From Clostridium sp. BJN0013 (GTDB taxonomy: Bacteria > Bacillota > Clostridia > Clostridiales > Clostridiaceae): 64,000 nucleotides of DNA. Positions 18,372-25,587 of this stretch are shown piece after piece. The first letter of the stretch is position 1. Every line of letters starts with the position of its first letter. The DNA lies in contig NZ_CP162495.1 in NCBI RefSeq assembly GCF_040939125.1, positions 124,001 through 188,000 of the forward strand. The letters are read 5' to 3'. The position numbers were made by a program, and so were the translations under genes. The notes under the pieces are model-generated. The model had not been told where the DNA came from, did not search any database, and was given only the letters and a program-made list of their open reading frames with translations.

Positions 18372-19274
18372 TCAGATTTTGCCGCTTGCCATGTCGTGAG
18401 CGACAAGGGCGGTATAGTAGCTGTCAATGGTGGTCGGGGCGTTAAACAAAACTGCCCGTAGATACTGCTTGATGTTGCGTATTTTGGTGGTGTTCTCCCG
18501 CATACAGTCAAAGACAAATTGAATGTGACTGCTGTTCAGCTTCAAAAACTTAGATTTCACAAGCTCGGCGGGATAATCGTCCCCGGCAATGCGGATTGTC
18601 TTTCTTGCGGTGCATATGGTTTCAAGCATGAGGTCAACAATCTCATTCAGACGGTCATTGTCAATGTTAGGGTCTTGCAGAAGATAATCGTACTCGATAT
18701 TGTCCTGTATGATTTCCCGGTATATCTCAATCGCGCTTTGGGTGGACGCTTCCTTTCCGTTCCTTTCCCCGTAAGGCAGGGGACTTAGGGAATGGATAGG
18801 AATAGAATCGGTACTTGATAAATCCGTATTTGATTTATCTTTTTTTAGTAAGTCAGTTCTTTGTATCTCTTTATTTAATTGCGTTGGATTTTCCAACGTA
18901 GGGTTATCCTGCGTAGGTTTTTCCAGTGTTGGATTATCCAATATTGGATTTTCCAATGTAGGTAAATCCGATATAGGCGGCTGCGGCTGCTCGTAAATCA
19001 CATAATCCGCGCCCCGCAAGCGACCTTTTTCGTCGCGCTCCCTTGACCGCATGATATATCCGGCACGTTCAAGCTCCCGCACCGCTTCGCGTATTGCGTC
19101 AATTTTTTCCCGGTTGATATGGGATAGCCCTGCAAGGGTATAGTCCCAATCCTCCGGCAGGGATAGCATTTGAGATAGCATCCCCTTTGCTTTAAGGGTT
19201 AAATCCTTGTTTCGCAAGTGGTGGTTGCTCATAACGGTATAACCCTTGTTTCGTTCTACTCGGAAAACTGCCAT
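18372..19274 (-). CDS. repA: RepA_N-type replication initiator
   Basis: A 300-residue protein whose first 110 residues form the replication-initiator winged-helix domain (FRVERNKGYTVMSNHHLRNK, then LKAKGMLSQMLSLPEDWDYT). The middle holds an unusual run of short repeats of the form NPTLEKPT/DNPTLEN (about residues 105 to 135), encoded by imperfect tandem 15 to 18-nt repeats. The C-terminal domain is charged. ICEs of this type can replicate as circles after excision, and this protein is the likely initiator. It is the first gene of the backbone transfer module and follows a terminator for the gene upstream. Confidence 0.9.
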   Translation of the reverse strand: MAVFRVERNKGYTVMSNHHLRNKDLTLKAKGMLSQMLSLPEDWDYTLAGLSHINREKIDAIREAVRELERAGYIMRSRERDEKGRLRGADYVIYEQPQPPISDLPTLENPILDNPTLEKPTQDNPTLENPTQLNKEIQRTDLLKKDKSNTDLSSTDSIPIHSLSPLPYGERNGKEASTQSAIEIYREIIQDNIEYDYLLQDPNIDNDRLNEIVDLMLETICTARKTIRIAGDDYPAELVKSKFLKLNSSHIQFVFDCMRENTTKIRNIKQYLRAVLFNAPTTIDSYYTALVAHDMASGKI

Positions 19275-19424
19275 TGCTTCATCAACTCCTTTGCTGTAGA
19301 TTTGTCACGCAGTTAAAGGTCGATTTTGAGGGAAAAGGTATATTACCCTTGCCACGTCAGAAACGCACCTGCAAAGCCGCGTAAATCAAGGCTATTTTTG
19401 CCCCTACTGCGTAACATGAGAGCA

Positions 19425-19474
19425 TAAAAAAAACGGCGTTCCTATCTTCCCAAAAGAGAATTAGTAAACGCCGC
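19425..19474 (-). terminator. Intrinsic terminator after the 119-aa ICE gene
   Basis: CGGCGTT and AACGCCG enclose a 26-base loop and are followed by eight T on the minus strand, just after the stop of the 119-residue gene. The bases 19275 to 19424 between it and repA hold no gene that I can see and probably contain the repA promoter. Confidence 0.75.
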
Positions 19475-19485
19475 TATGTGCATGG

Positions 19486-19845
19486 TTATTTTGTTTCCGT
19501 TATATAGTCCTTAATAATCTCGCCAAAGTCTGCCATAAAAGAAAAGATAAAGTATTCCAAAACGGCGGGGTCTGCGTCCATAGGGTCGGCTTCCTCGGAA
19601 AACTGTAAGCCCATAAGTCCGTAAAACGTTTTGATAATCTTGAATAGTTTTCCCCGGTCGGCAGGCGTGTTCATGGAAACGAGAATGTCCGTAAGGCGGT
19701 TGATAGTTTCCATGTCGCCGCCCGTTGTCACCCATACCATTTCTGCGAATGGCTGCGTGATAGCTCCGGCAACAAGATTGATTTTATCCTTGTTGATTGC
19801 GCCGGACGGGAGTATAATAACTTTATTAGATAATATGTTTTTCAT
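19486..19845 (-). CDS. Hypothetical ICE-end protein, 119 aa
   Basis: A soluble helical protein of 119 residues with no recognised motif. It begins MKNILSNKVIILPSG and has an acidic C-terminal half (EEADPMDADPAVLEY). A good AAAGGAGGACACA ribosome site precedes the ATG. It is the outermost gene at this end of the element, about 185 bases from the recombination site, and has its own terminator. Genes in this place often regulate excision or replication, but I cannot show that here. Confidence 0.7.
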   Translation of the reverse strand: MKNILSNKVIILPSGAINKDKINLVAGAITQPFAEMVWVTTGGDMETINRLTDILVSMNTPADRGKLFKIIKTFYGLMGLQFSEEADPMDADPAVLEYFIFSFMADFGEIIKDYITETK

Positions 19846-19864
19846 TGTGTCCTCCTTTTCTCAA

Positions 19865-19893
19865 TGGTGCCCGTGGTGCCCAAATGGTGCTCG
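19865..19893 (+). repeat. Three direct repeats TGGTGCCCG-type, left of the att core
   Basis: Copies TGGTGCCCG (19865), TGGTGCCCA (19874) and TGGTGCTCG (19885) lie within 30 bases. Two more copies (20140, 20171) lie to the right of the tRNA fragment. The layout around a tRNA core is that of arm-type binding sites of a tyrosine integrase. Inference. Confidence 0.6.
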
Positions 19894-20030
19894 GACGTGA
19901 AAAATAGTGTTGTAAGAAGTTGTGGACACAAATAACATGAAATGAAAAAAGCCCGTATTTTCAGGCTTTACGGGGTACAAATGACGAGAAGATATGTGGA
20001 GATATAAAGGGTTTTTGCTCTTTCACGCCC

Positions 20031-20086
20031 CTCGAAATCAGGTAGTCCTCACGGGCTCGTGGGTTCGAATCCCACCGCTTCCGCCA
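20031..20086 (+). other. Displaced 3' half of a tRNA-Ser(CGA) gene: ICE attachment site
   Basis: From the anticodon loop (CTCGAAA, anticodon CGA) to the CCA end the sequence is a normal tRNA-Ser. It has the 3' anticodon strand TCAGG, a long variable arm, T arm GTGGGTTCGAATCCCAC and acceptor strand CGCTTCC-G-CCA. The 5' half is missing: the bases before the loop (CACGCCC) cannot pair with TCAGG. A tRNA cut in the anticodon loop is the classic footprint of a tyrosine-recombinase element. The restored full tRNA should lie beyond the other end of the ICE. Confidence 0.85.
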
Positions 20087-20094
20087 AAAACAAT

Positions 20095-20128
20095 CCCGCG
20101 TAAATCAAGTGTTTACGCGGGTTTTCTT
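20095..20128 (+). terminator. tRNA-Ser terminator
   Basis: CCCGCGTAAA and TTTACGCGGG form a perfect 10-bp stem followed by TTTTCTT, eight bases after the CCA of the tRNA fragment. Confidence 0.85.
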
Positions 20129-20139
20129 ATGCCTTTTTG

Positions 20140-20179
20140 TGGTGCCCGGTTTTGCTGATAACAGCTCAAATGGTGCCCG
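20140..20179 (+). repeat. Two direct repeats TGGTGCCCG, right of the att core
   Basis: Exact copies at 20140-20148 and 20171-20179. They match the repeats on the ICE side, so arm-like sites flank the tRNA core on both sides. Confidence 0.6.
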
Positions 20180-20213
20180 GAAATCCTAAAAACATATGAA
20201 AAGCAGCGTGGAG

Positions 20214-20478
20214 CTATAAAAAGATACGTCCGTCATATTTGTCTCTCAATGTTTTTGTAGCCCCAATAAGTTTATTTTTCTTATCTTTTGTACAAGATGT
20301 TCCAAGGGTTATCATCCAGCAGTAAGCTATACAAATGCATAAATATAAGGTTCTTGCATACTGGATATTACGTGTCCAGGTACCTTCTAAATTGAACCCA
20401 CCAAATTTAAAATCTTTAAACATTTCTTCTATATCAAATCTTTTTTTATATTCTCTAATTGCAAAGGTCTGTTCTAAA
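20214..20478 (-). pseudogene. IS4-family transposase, C-terminal remnant
   Basis: On the minus strand the frame reads YLEQTFAIREYKKRF, then IEEMFKDFKFGGFNLEGT and on to a stop at 20214. This is the end of the DDE domain of IS4-type transposases (catalytic Glu in DIEEMFKDFK). Only about 88 residues remain. It is truncated on the right by prophage DNA, and its left end runs up to the repeats at the att site. Confidence 0.75.
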
Positions 20479-20500
20479 TAAGTTAAAGGAGGAGAGTAAA

Positions 20501-20888
20501 ATGGCTTTAAAGATAATAATTACAAGAAAATCAGATGATATTATTACTAACATAGTAGATACAGCAACGATAGTAGAAAATGGATTAAAAGTAATAGATT
20601 CAACAGGGAATATATTATAGGATGTATTGGAGCATGTAACCAATATAACAATGTAGAAACCCCAGATACAATAATTCCTCAAAAAAATATACTACAGCAG
20701 AAGGGTTTGTTGTTAATCCAGATTATAAACCTTATATTCCTATAGAAGATCAGGTTTATAATTTAGGGCAACAATTAGCACAAGAGAAGTTATCTAATAT
20801 CCAAAAAGATAACGTAATAAATGGCTTAGGTCAACAGGTGGCAGATTTAAAACTACAAATCATACAAATTCGAGGAAGTACAAATTAA
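20501..20888 (+). pseudogene. Broken prophage tail-associated protein
   Basis: A well-formed start (AAAGGAGGAGAGTAAAATG) gives 39 residues beginning MALKIIITRKSDDIITNI and stops at 20620. The sense then continues in another frame with NVETPDTI, GFVVNPDYKPYIP and a coiled-coil end, to a stop at 20888 that overlaps the next start (TAATG). It is therefore a frameshifted gene of the tail/lysis region of a clostridial prophage, just upstream of an XkdX-like gene. Confidence 0.65.
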
Positions 20889-21043
20889 TGAATATAAATT
20901 TTACATCTTGGCAAATGGCTTTCAATTATAATTGGGTGGATGCTACAGCATTAAAGATAGCCGTAAAAACAGATGTTAATTTATTTGGAGAAATAACTCC
21001 CGAAGAATACAAACAAATCACTAATATAGCTTACGTATCATAA
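20888..21043 (+). CDS. xkdX: XkdX-family phage protein, 51 aa
   Basis: A 51-residue protein starting MNINFTSWQMAFNYNWVDAT and ending with ITPEEYKQITNIAYVS. This short pattern (a Trp near the N-terminus, a Tyr-Lys-xx-Ile-Thr end) is that of XkdX, a small protein of unknown role between tail and lysis genes in Firmicute phages. It overlaps the preceding relic by one base. Confidence 0.7.
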   Translation: MNINFTSWQMAFNYNWVDATALKIAVKTDVNLFGEITPEEYKQITNIAYVS

Positions 21044-21175
21044 TAAAATATGAAGGCAAAATAGGAGCTAGAGATAGCTTTTTTGTTTTGTCTGGAATGA
21101 TTTTAGTAACCTTTATTTGATTTGTTAGTATTATAATAGTACATAAACAAAAGATAATAAAGAGGAGGAATTCTT

Positions 21176-21283
21176 ATGTCATGCGGACATCATAGAGGTT
21201 GTGGCAATAGAAATGTAATAGTAATAATAATAATACTATTGTTATTATGTTCTGGACATGGATGGGGAAATCGTATCTGCTAA
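21176..21283 (+). CDS. Small Cys/His membrane peptide, 35 aa
   Basis: AGAGGAGGAATTCTT precedes the ATG. The product has a Cys/His-rich start (MSCGHHRGCGNRN), one very hydrophobic helix (VIVIIIILLLLC) and a short Gly-rich tail. Similar tiny membrane peptides are common in clostridia. It lies between XkdX and the holin-like gene, so it may belong to the prophage, but its function is unknown. Confidence 0.55.
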   Translation: MSCGHHRGCGNRNVIVIIIILLLLCSGHGWGNRIC

Positions 21284-21359
21284 GGTATGGATATTAAGAG
21301 TTTTGGAGAAATCCAGAGCTCTTTTTTAGTGCTTAAAAATACTTACAAGGAGGCTTGGA

Positions 21360-21584
21360 ATGGAAAATGAAATATTTAAGTTAGCAGTTAACCAGGGAAT
21401 ATGGGCAGCACTTTTTATAGTGTTGCTCTTTTATATTCTGAAAAAACAGGAACAACGTGACAAGAAGGCAGAAGGTAGGGAATCCAAATATCAAGACATT
21501 ATAAGTAAACTTACAGATAAATTTAATATTTTGGAGGATGTCAAAAAAGATGTGGCAGAAGTAAAGGAAAAAATATTTAAATAG
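21360..21584 (+). CDS. bhlA: BhlA/UviB holin-like protein
   Basis: A 74-residue protein with one N-terminal transmembrane helix (IWAALFIVLLFYIL) followed by a long charged coiled coil. This is the architecture of the BhlA/UviB family of bacteriocin- or phage-associated holins. The ribosome site ACAAGGAGG is good. The endolysin start lies 13 bases downstream, the expected lysis-cassette order. Confidence 0.85.
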   Translation: MENEIFKLAVNQGIWAALFIVLLFYILKKQEQRDKKAEGRESKYQDIISKLTDKFNILEDVKKDVAEVKEKIFK

Positions 21585-21597
21585 GAGGAAAAATCGT

Positions 21598-21625
21598 ATG
21601 ATTAAAGGAGTAGATATAAGTAATC
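21598..21625 (+). pseudogene. Endolysin (GH25-type lysozyme) 5' stump, cut by a group II intron
   Basis: ATAGGAGGAAAAATCGT precedes an ATG that encodes MIKGVDISN, the start of GH25-type phage lysozymes (KGxDVSxxxG). Nine codons later the sequence switches to a group II intron 5' end (GTGCGAC). The rest of the enzyme is missing in this window, apart from a possible ten-residue tail just before 22850. Confidence 0.7.
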
Positions 21626-22850
21626 GTGCGACTCGTTGCTACTTGAAAAGAGTAGCCTAATTAGCTGATTAAATTTAGAGATTAGAACTGTTATTGCGAA
21701 AAATCAAACGATAGGGTAACGCCTAGAAGGGTTTTCTCTAATATTCTGATTAGCGTTTTGGTGAGTAAACACCAGAGGGTTAAAAGTTCGGTGAAGACGG
21801 CTGAGAGTTCACCGTAAGATATAGAAACGTATCACGAAATGCGAACCAGAGGTGGTCGAGTGAATGGATAGGTCGGGAGTCTATAAAATATCTATGGTTA
21901 GGATGTTCTAAAAAGGAACTGACGAAATCTGGAATATAAGGGTCTAGATTATGAATACTTAGAAATGGGTATAACACAAATGTGTGGTAAGTGTGGACGA
22001 GTAAGATTGGTTACTATGAAAATCCATATAGTGTTAAAGGCACTATAAGACTTACAGGCTCAAACAGATGACCTAAAGATACATGAAAAGATAGCAATAA
22101 TGGAACAAGGAAAGCAGTTAATGTATGACTTATCTTAATCTAAGTGAGAGTGGTGGTATGAAGCAGTGAAGTTTCTGTAATGGAAATAGAGTAATAGCCA
22201 CTAGACAAATTGTTATTTGAAAACTAAATACTGAATAATTCAAGGTTCTGGTGTGACTAAGAGATATGAAATCCTCAGAAGGGAGAGTAATAGACTTGAA
22301 GGAAGGCTTATTAAAGAAGAAACAGAAACTAAGAAACAATGAATACTATGACATGCAGGACATATTTGATAGTCTGTATAAACAAAGTTGTAAAGATAAT
22401 AGATTTACTAATCTAATGCAGTATATTGTCTTTGAACAAAATATTTTGCTAGCTTATAGGAATATCAAGCAAAATAAGGGTTCTGTCACTGCAGGGACAG
22501 ATGGATTAAACATTGAATTTATTGAAAGTATGGGTATTGAAAAGTATATCAAATACATTCAAGGTAAATTTGAAAATTATAATCCTAAAAGTGTAAGACG
22601 TATAGAAATCTCTAAGAAGAACGGTAAAACTAGGCCTTTGGGGATAACTTGTATAGATGATAGAATAATACAGTAATGTATTAAACAAATTTTAGAACCA
22701 ATATGTGAAGCCAAATTCTATAAACATAGTTATGGATTTAGACCTAATAGGTCTACAGACCAGGCTATAACTGAACTCCAGAAGAACTGGGAAAGGCCAA
22801 CGGATGGTGTATTAAGAGCTGAGACTTGGAGTGTGTTTTTGAATAACTAA
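21626..22850 (+). mobile_element. Truncated group II intron with reverse-transcriptase remnant
   Basis: The 5' boundary is GTGCGAC with domain I-like sequence after it. About 640 bases of structured RNA precede the ORF at 22266. The ORF has the N-terminal RT region (RT-0 and RT-1: LAYRNIKQNKGSVTAGTDG, then KKNGKTRPLGI). An in-frame TAA replaces Gln at 22674, after which the sense continues in the same frame (FYKHSYGFRPNRSTDQA) to about 22800. Everything beyond, including YADD, maturase, domain V and the 3' splice site, is deleted. The intron cannot splice or move on its own. Confidence 0.8.
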
Positions 22851-22864
22851 GGAGGTAAAATGGC

Positions 22865-23008
22865 ATGGATGACTTACTAAAAAACAAACTTAAAGATGAT
22901 TTAAAGGATTTACAAGAAATTTTAACTCATGATAAAGTTTCTATTGTTCAATTGAATTTTACATTAGGTAGGATTTCATTATTAAGGGAATTGATTACGG
23001 ATAACTAG
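22865..23008 (+). CDS. Small prophage protein, 47 aa
   Basis: AAGGAGGTAAAATGGC leads into an ATG and a 47-residue charged helical protein (MDDLLKNKLKDDLKDLQEIL). No recognised domain. It sits between the intron relic and a holin-like gene and probably belongs to the prophage lysis region. Confidence 0.5.
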   Translation: MDDLLKNKLKDDLKDLQEILTHDKVSIVQLNFTLGRISLLRELITDN

Positions 23009-23060
23009 GAAGGAAGCTGAAAGGCTCCTTTTTAAATTATAAATTATGGAGGAATGTAAA

Positions 23061-23444
23061 ATGGTAAATATAAATGATATTGTAGCAATAGGTGGAGTTT
23101 TAGTCGGTGTAATTGGAGTTATATTTGGATTAGTACCATATCTAAAGAAAAAAGGTATTAATACTGGGGAAGTTTTGTATACTACAGGAAATGTTTTAGA
23201 AGCTACAGAACCACTTATACAAGTGGCCAAAACAATTCCAGAATTAAGAGCCGGTGCAACCCTGGTGGATTTAATTCAAGATAAAGCTATATCTGCCGCA
23301 AAGATAGCTGAGCAATTAGGAGGTAAATTAAAGGATAATGAGGGAAAATTTAATTATGCCCGAAATACTGTATATTCAATACTTAAGGAGATTAACGTGG
23401 ATCCAACAGACAACCAGAAAAAGTTAATCGATGATTTTATCTAG
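23061..23444 (+). CDS. Phage holin, LLH-like
   Basis: A 127-residue protein with one N-terminal hydrophobic helix (VAIGGVLVGVIGVIFGLVPYL). A helical domain follows, ending in ARNTVYSILKEINVDPTDN, a pattern like LLH-family holins of clostridial and lactobacillus phages. The start at 23061 is set by GGAGGAATGTAAA; an in-frame ATG at 23046 would overlap the ribosome site. It could instead be a tail-associated protein. Confidence 0.55.
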   Translation: MVNINDIVAIGGVLVGVIGVIFGLVPYLKKKGINTGEVLYTTGNVLEATEPLIQVAKTIPELRAGATLVDLIQDKAISAAKIAEQLGGKLKDNEGKFNYARNTVYSILKEINVDPTDNQKKLIDDFI

Positions 23445-23450
23445 GAGGGT

Positions 23451-23678
23451 GTGAACGACCTTGGACATACTGCTTCTACAGAGTCGGAAAAGGATACACA
23501 GATTGCAAAGATACAACAAGATTTAGCAGTAGCACAAGCTGAAAATACTCAATTGAAGCAGACTATTGCTAGTATATAGAGCGCTGCAGGTGCTGTGCAG
23601 AATACGAATATCTCTACAGCTGTTGTAAATGCAGAAGATAAAATAACACAGAATACTTCTATTGCTCAAACTGAGTAG
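23451..23678 (+). pseudogene. Coiled-coil prophage protein, nonsense-broken
   Basis: The frame reads TESEKDTQIAKIQQDLAVAQ and so on as a clear coiled coil, stops at a TAG at 23577, and continues in the same frame (SAAGAVQNTN...) to a TAG at 23676. A related coiled-coil fragment with a similar downstream terminator is at 34869-35217. Confidence 0.5.
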
Positions 23679-23835
23679 TAACAGTTCAAGAAATATTCAA
23701 TGTCTCTTAATATTTCACACAGAAAAATATTAAGATAACATTGGAATAACACAGACATTATATATAGTTGTCACAATATACGATTATAATGTATTATACC
23801 TGTGTATAATAAATATTTGAGGTTTGGGAGCGACT

Positions 23836-23871
23836 AAATATAGTAGTCTTAATAGGCTACTATATTTTTTT
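23836..23871 (+). terminator. Prophage lysis-module terminator
   Basis: ATATAGTAG and CTACTATAT pair and are followed by a T-run. The terminator at 35188-35217 has the same plan with compensating base changes (TAGTGGCC/GGCCACTA). Confidence 0.8.
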
Positions 23872-23883
23872 GCTTACAGCTTA

Positions 23884-23900
23884 TTTACACATATTGTAAA
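23884..23900. promoter_or_regulatory. Palindrome TTTACA-N5-TGTAAA (copy 1)
   Basis: A perfect 6-5-6 inverted repeat. A second perfect copy is at 25198-25214, and the sequence to its right (about 60 bases) is also similar between the two places. It looks like an operator for a dimeric regulator or part of a repeated promoter. Inference. Confidence 0.4.
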
Positions 23901-24369
23901 ATAATATATCTTATATTTGTAAGGCTAATATCCTTATTTAATTCTTTACAACCGATATAATTCAATTTTTTTTCGAATCCACACTCCAAATAGTATGATT
24001 GATTAATGATCATACTATTTTTTTGACAGTATGTATCTTAATATTATATCGGATGCCATTACTAACTATAAATGAGCATGAGAAAGTTAGGGGATGGTAT
24101 GAAGGGTTCTAATGTAAGTGAAGTGCAAGTTGGTAGGAGGAAGTTTAGTGAGTTGATTATAGCTAATTATTAGGAAGAGAGGAGAGTAAGCCTAGAGTAG
24201 TGTAAAAGCTATTCTAGGGGTTATTTTTATTTTTTTGTGTAATATCGTACACATATTTTTATTTGTTTGTATACGATATGTATATATGTTTTTGCTTATT
24301 TGTATAATATATTATACATGTTTTTATTTTTTGTATATAATATGTATACATTGTGATATAATATATGTA
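23901..24369. other. Gene-poor spacer between prophage remnant and toxin-antitoxin locus
   Basis: It holds a terminator at 23989-24024 (AGTATGAT/ATCATACT then seven T) and a possible 33-codon ORF at 24072-24173 (MSMRKLGDGMKGSNV...) without a clear ribosome site. A further hairpin with a T-run lies at 24192-24230 (CCTAGA/TCTAGG). The stretch 24240-24360 is AT-rich with repeated ATACGATATGTATA-like motifs. I see no convincing gene. Confidence 0.5.
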
Positions 24370-24456
24370 TAAAAAGCCGTTTCGGTTTATATTTAGGAAA
24401 AGATTTTTAGTTAACTAAATGCACTCTCGCAAAGTGCATTTAGTTTTTTGAGTCTT
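24370..24456 (+). ncRNA. Candidate antisense RNA antitoxin (type I)
   Basis: An extended -10 (TGTGATATAAT near 24355) points to a transcript starting near 24370. It begins AAAAGCCGTTTCGGTTTATA and ends at a strong hairpin (CTAAATGCACT/AGTGCATTTAG then TTTTTT) near 24453. The hairpin is bidirectional and overlaps the 3' end of the convergent small membrane-protein gene, so the two RNAs would be complementary over their last 30 to 50 bases. This is the layout of TxpA/RatA and of the C. difficile type I systems. Predicted only. Confidence 0.5.
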
Positions 24457-24619
24457 TATCTTCAGCAGTTATAGAAATTTCATTTTCAGTCATCTTGCCA
24501 ACTGAAGACTTACCTTTGATTTCAAGTCTATCTTTTAAATATGTTCCTACAATCACCATAGCTGTTAAGCATGATGATGTAATACATATAGATATTACTA
24601 TGATCACAGTATCACTCAT
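24440..24619 (-). CDS. Candidate type I toxin: small membrane protein, 59 aa
   Basis: The 59-residue product has one N-terminal transmembrane helix (TVIIVISICITSSCLTAMVIVG) and a charged Lys/Glu tail, the plan of TxpA-like toxins that damage the membrane. The ribosome site is unusually strong (GGAGGGGGTGAC). The mRNA has a leader of about 95 nt that contains a matching anti-SD (GTCACCC/TCC). The stop lies inside the bidirectional terminator shared with the + strand RNA. It is about 1 kb from the CRISPR array, as found for type I modules in Clostridioides difficile. No homologue was checked; it could also be an ordinary small membrane protein. Confidence 0.55.
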   Translation of the reverse strand: MSDTVIIVISICITSSCLTAMVIVGTYLKDRLEIKGKSSVGKMTENEISITAEDKDSKN

Positions 24620-24730
24620 ATTGTCACCCCCTCCGCTGTCAGATTAACCGAAACGACCTCTTTGAAAGAGATGAAACACTGGAGGGTGACTAACTAAAAA
24701 CATATTCATTCTCTTAATGATATTATAGCA
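24620..24730 (-). promoter_or_regulatory. Promoter and SD-sequestering leader of the candidate toxin
   Basis: On the minus strand an extended -10 (ATGCTATAAT, about 24722-24730) precedes a leader in which GTCACCCTCC (24681-24690) can pair with the SD region GGAGGGGGTGAC (24623-24634), apart from a two-G bulge. Translation would be blocked until the leader is processed, as in other type I toxin mRNAs. Confidence 0.55.
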
Positions 24731-24826
24731 TAATTATTTTTTTATATAAAATTGGAATATTGAGCAGGAATATACATATTATTGTAGAAGTACTTATATG
24801 TAATAATTGAAAGGGGAGAGAAATAA

Positions 24827-25009
24827 ATGAAAGTCACAGGAATAATTCTTATTATTGTAGGAATTGCTGGAATAATAGTGGGTTGTGTTGTGCGCGGCAA
24901 CATAGGAATAGCTGCTATAATAGGAGCTTTAGCAGGCTTAATATCAGGAATAGGATTTATTTTGGCAGACAAAAAGATTGAATTATTATCGAATAATAAG
25001 AGTTCTTAA
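24827..25009 (+). CDS. Small two-helix membrane protein, 60 aa
   Basis: GAAAGGGGAGAGAAATAA precedes the ATG. Two hydrophobic helices (ITGIIL-like residues 4 to 23 and 30 to 46, with GxxxG spacing) are joined by VRGN and followed by a polar tail (DKKIELLSNNKSS). No specific function is visible. Its place between the toxin-antitoxin candidate and the CRISPR array is notable. Confidence 0.6.
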   Translation: MKVTGIILIIVGIAGIIVGCVVRGNIGIAAIIGALAGLISGIGFILADKKIELLSNNKSS

Positions 25010-25059
25010 TTTATTCTATACTGGCGGAAAGAGATCAAATATATAATTACTCCTAAAAA

Positions 25060-25390
25060 AGATAAAAGCCCTGGACTAATCCCAGGGCTTTTATTCATGA
25101 TAAAACTAATTTAGTGAGATAAGCATTTTCATGAGCATTAATCATTATATCCAATTCACTACATTTAAAACAAAAGAGATCTTTATGTCTAAAGCTATTT
25201 ACATATATTGTAAAGTGGTATACTATATATTTATAACATTAATCTCCTAAGTTTATTATTCTTTATAACCTAAAACAATAAAAGCTCTGGAAATACCAGA
25301 GCTTTTGTTAATGATAAAATTGATTTAGTGAAATTAAAGTATTCTTATGACATTAAGCATTATACCCAACTCCAAACATTTTATATTTAT
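25060..25390. repeat. Imperfect tandem duplication with covarying terminator hairpins
   Basis: Unit 1 (25060-25170) and unit 2 (25277-25388) align at roughly three quarters identity by eye. Each starts with a terminator-like hairpin, AAAAGCCCTGG/CCAGGGCTTTT in the first and AAAAGCTCTGG/CCAGAGCTTTT in the second, so the stem change is compensated. On the minus strand unit 1 could encode the end of a small protein (CFKCSELDIMINAHENAYL), faintly like Spo0E-type phosphatases; unit 2 is broken. The palindrome at 25198-25214 lies between the units. Confidence 0.55.
25198..25214. promoter_or_regulatory. Palindrome TTTACA-N5-TGTAAA (copy 2)
   Basis: Perfect inverted repeat with TATAT as the spacer; the sequence GGTATACTATA follows at promoter-like distance. 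Compare 23884-23900. Confidence 0.4.
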
Positions 25391-25399
25391 TTTTCAAAT

Positions 25400-25587
25400 A
25401 TCCTTTAGTATTTTTCCAACCTCAAATAAGTAAAATATCATGTAAACTGTTGATATGTAATGATTCCAAGGTGTTTTTATTCTTATAAATACATAAAATA
25501 AAATCGCTTGGAAAAATTTTTATAAAATCCTTTATCTTCAATGCTTAAAGAGATATAATAAGAATAAGAAATGGCTATCTTACATTA
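25400..25587 (+). promoter_or_regulatory. Likely CRISPR leader
   Basis: An AT-rich, gene-free stretch directly before the first repeat. The degenerate repeat lies at the far (right) end of the array, which places the leader here and transcription on the + strand. The bases just before the first repeat include AGAGATATAATAAGAATAAG, a possible -10. Confidence 0.6.

Noticed and set aside
20031-20086. A functional tRNA gene
   Set aside because: Only the 3' half from the anticodon loop onward is present; no D arm or 5' acceptor strand precedes it.
25060-25260. A Spo0E-like phosphatase gene on the minus strand
   Set aside because: Only a C-terminal motif (CSELDIMIN) is suggestive, there is no start codon with a ribosome site, and the second unit is broken.
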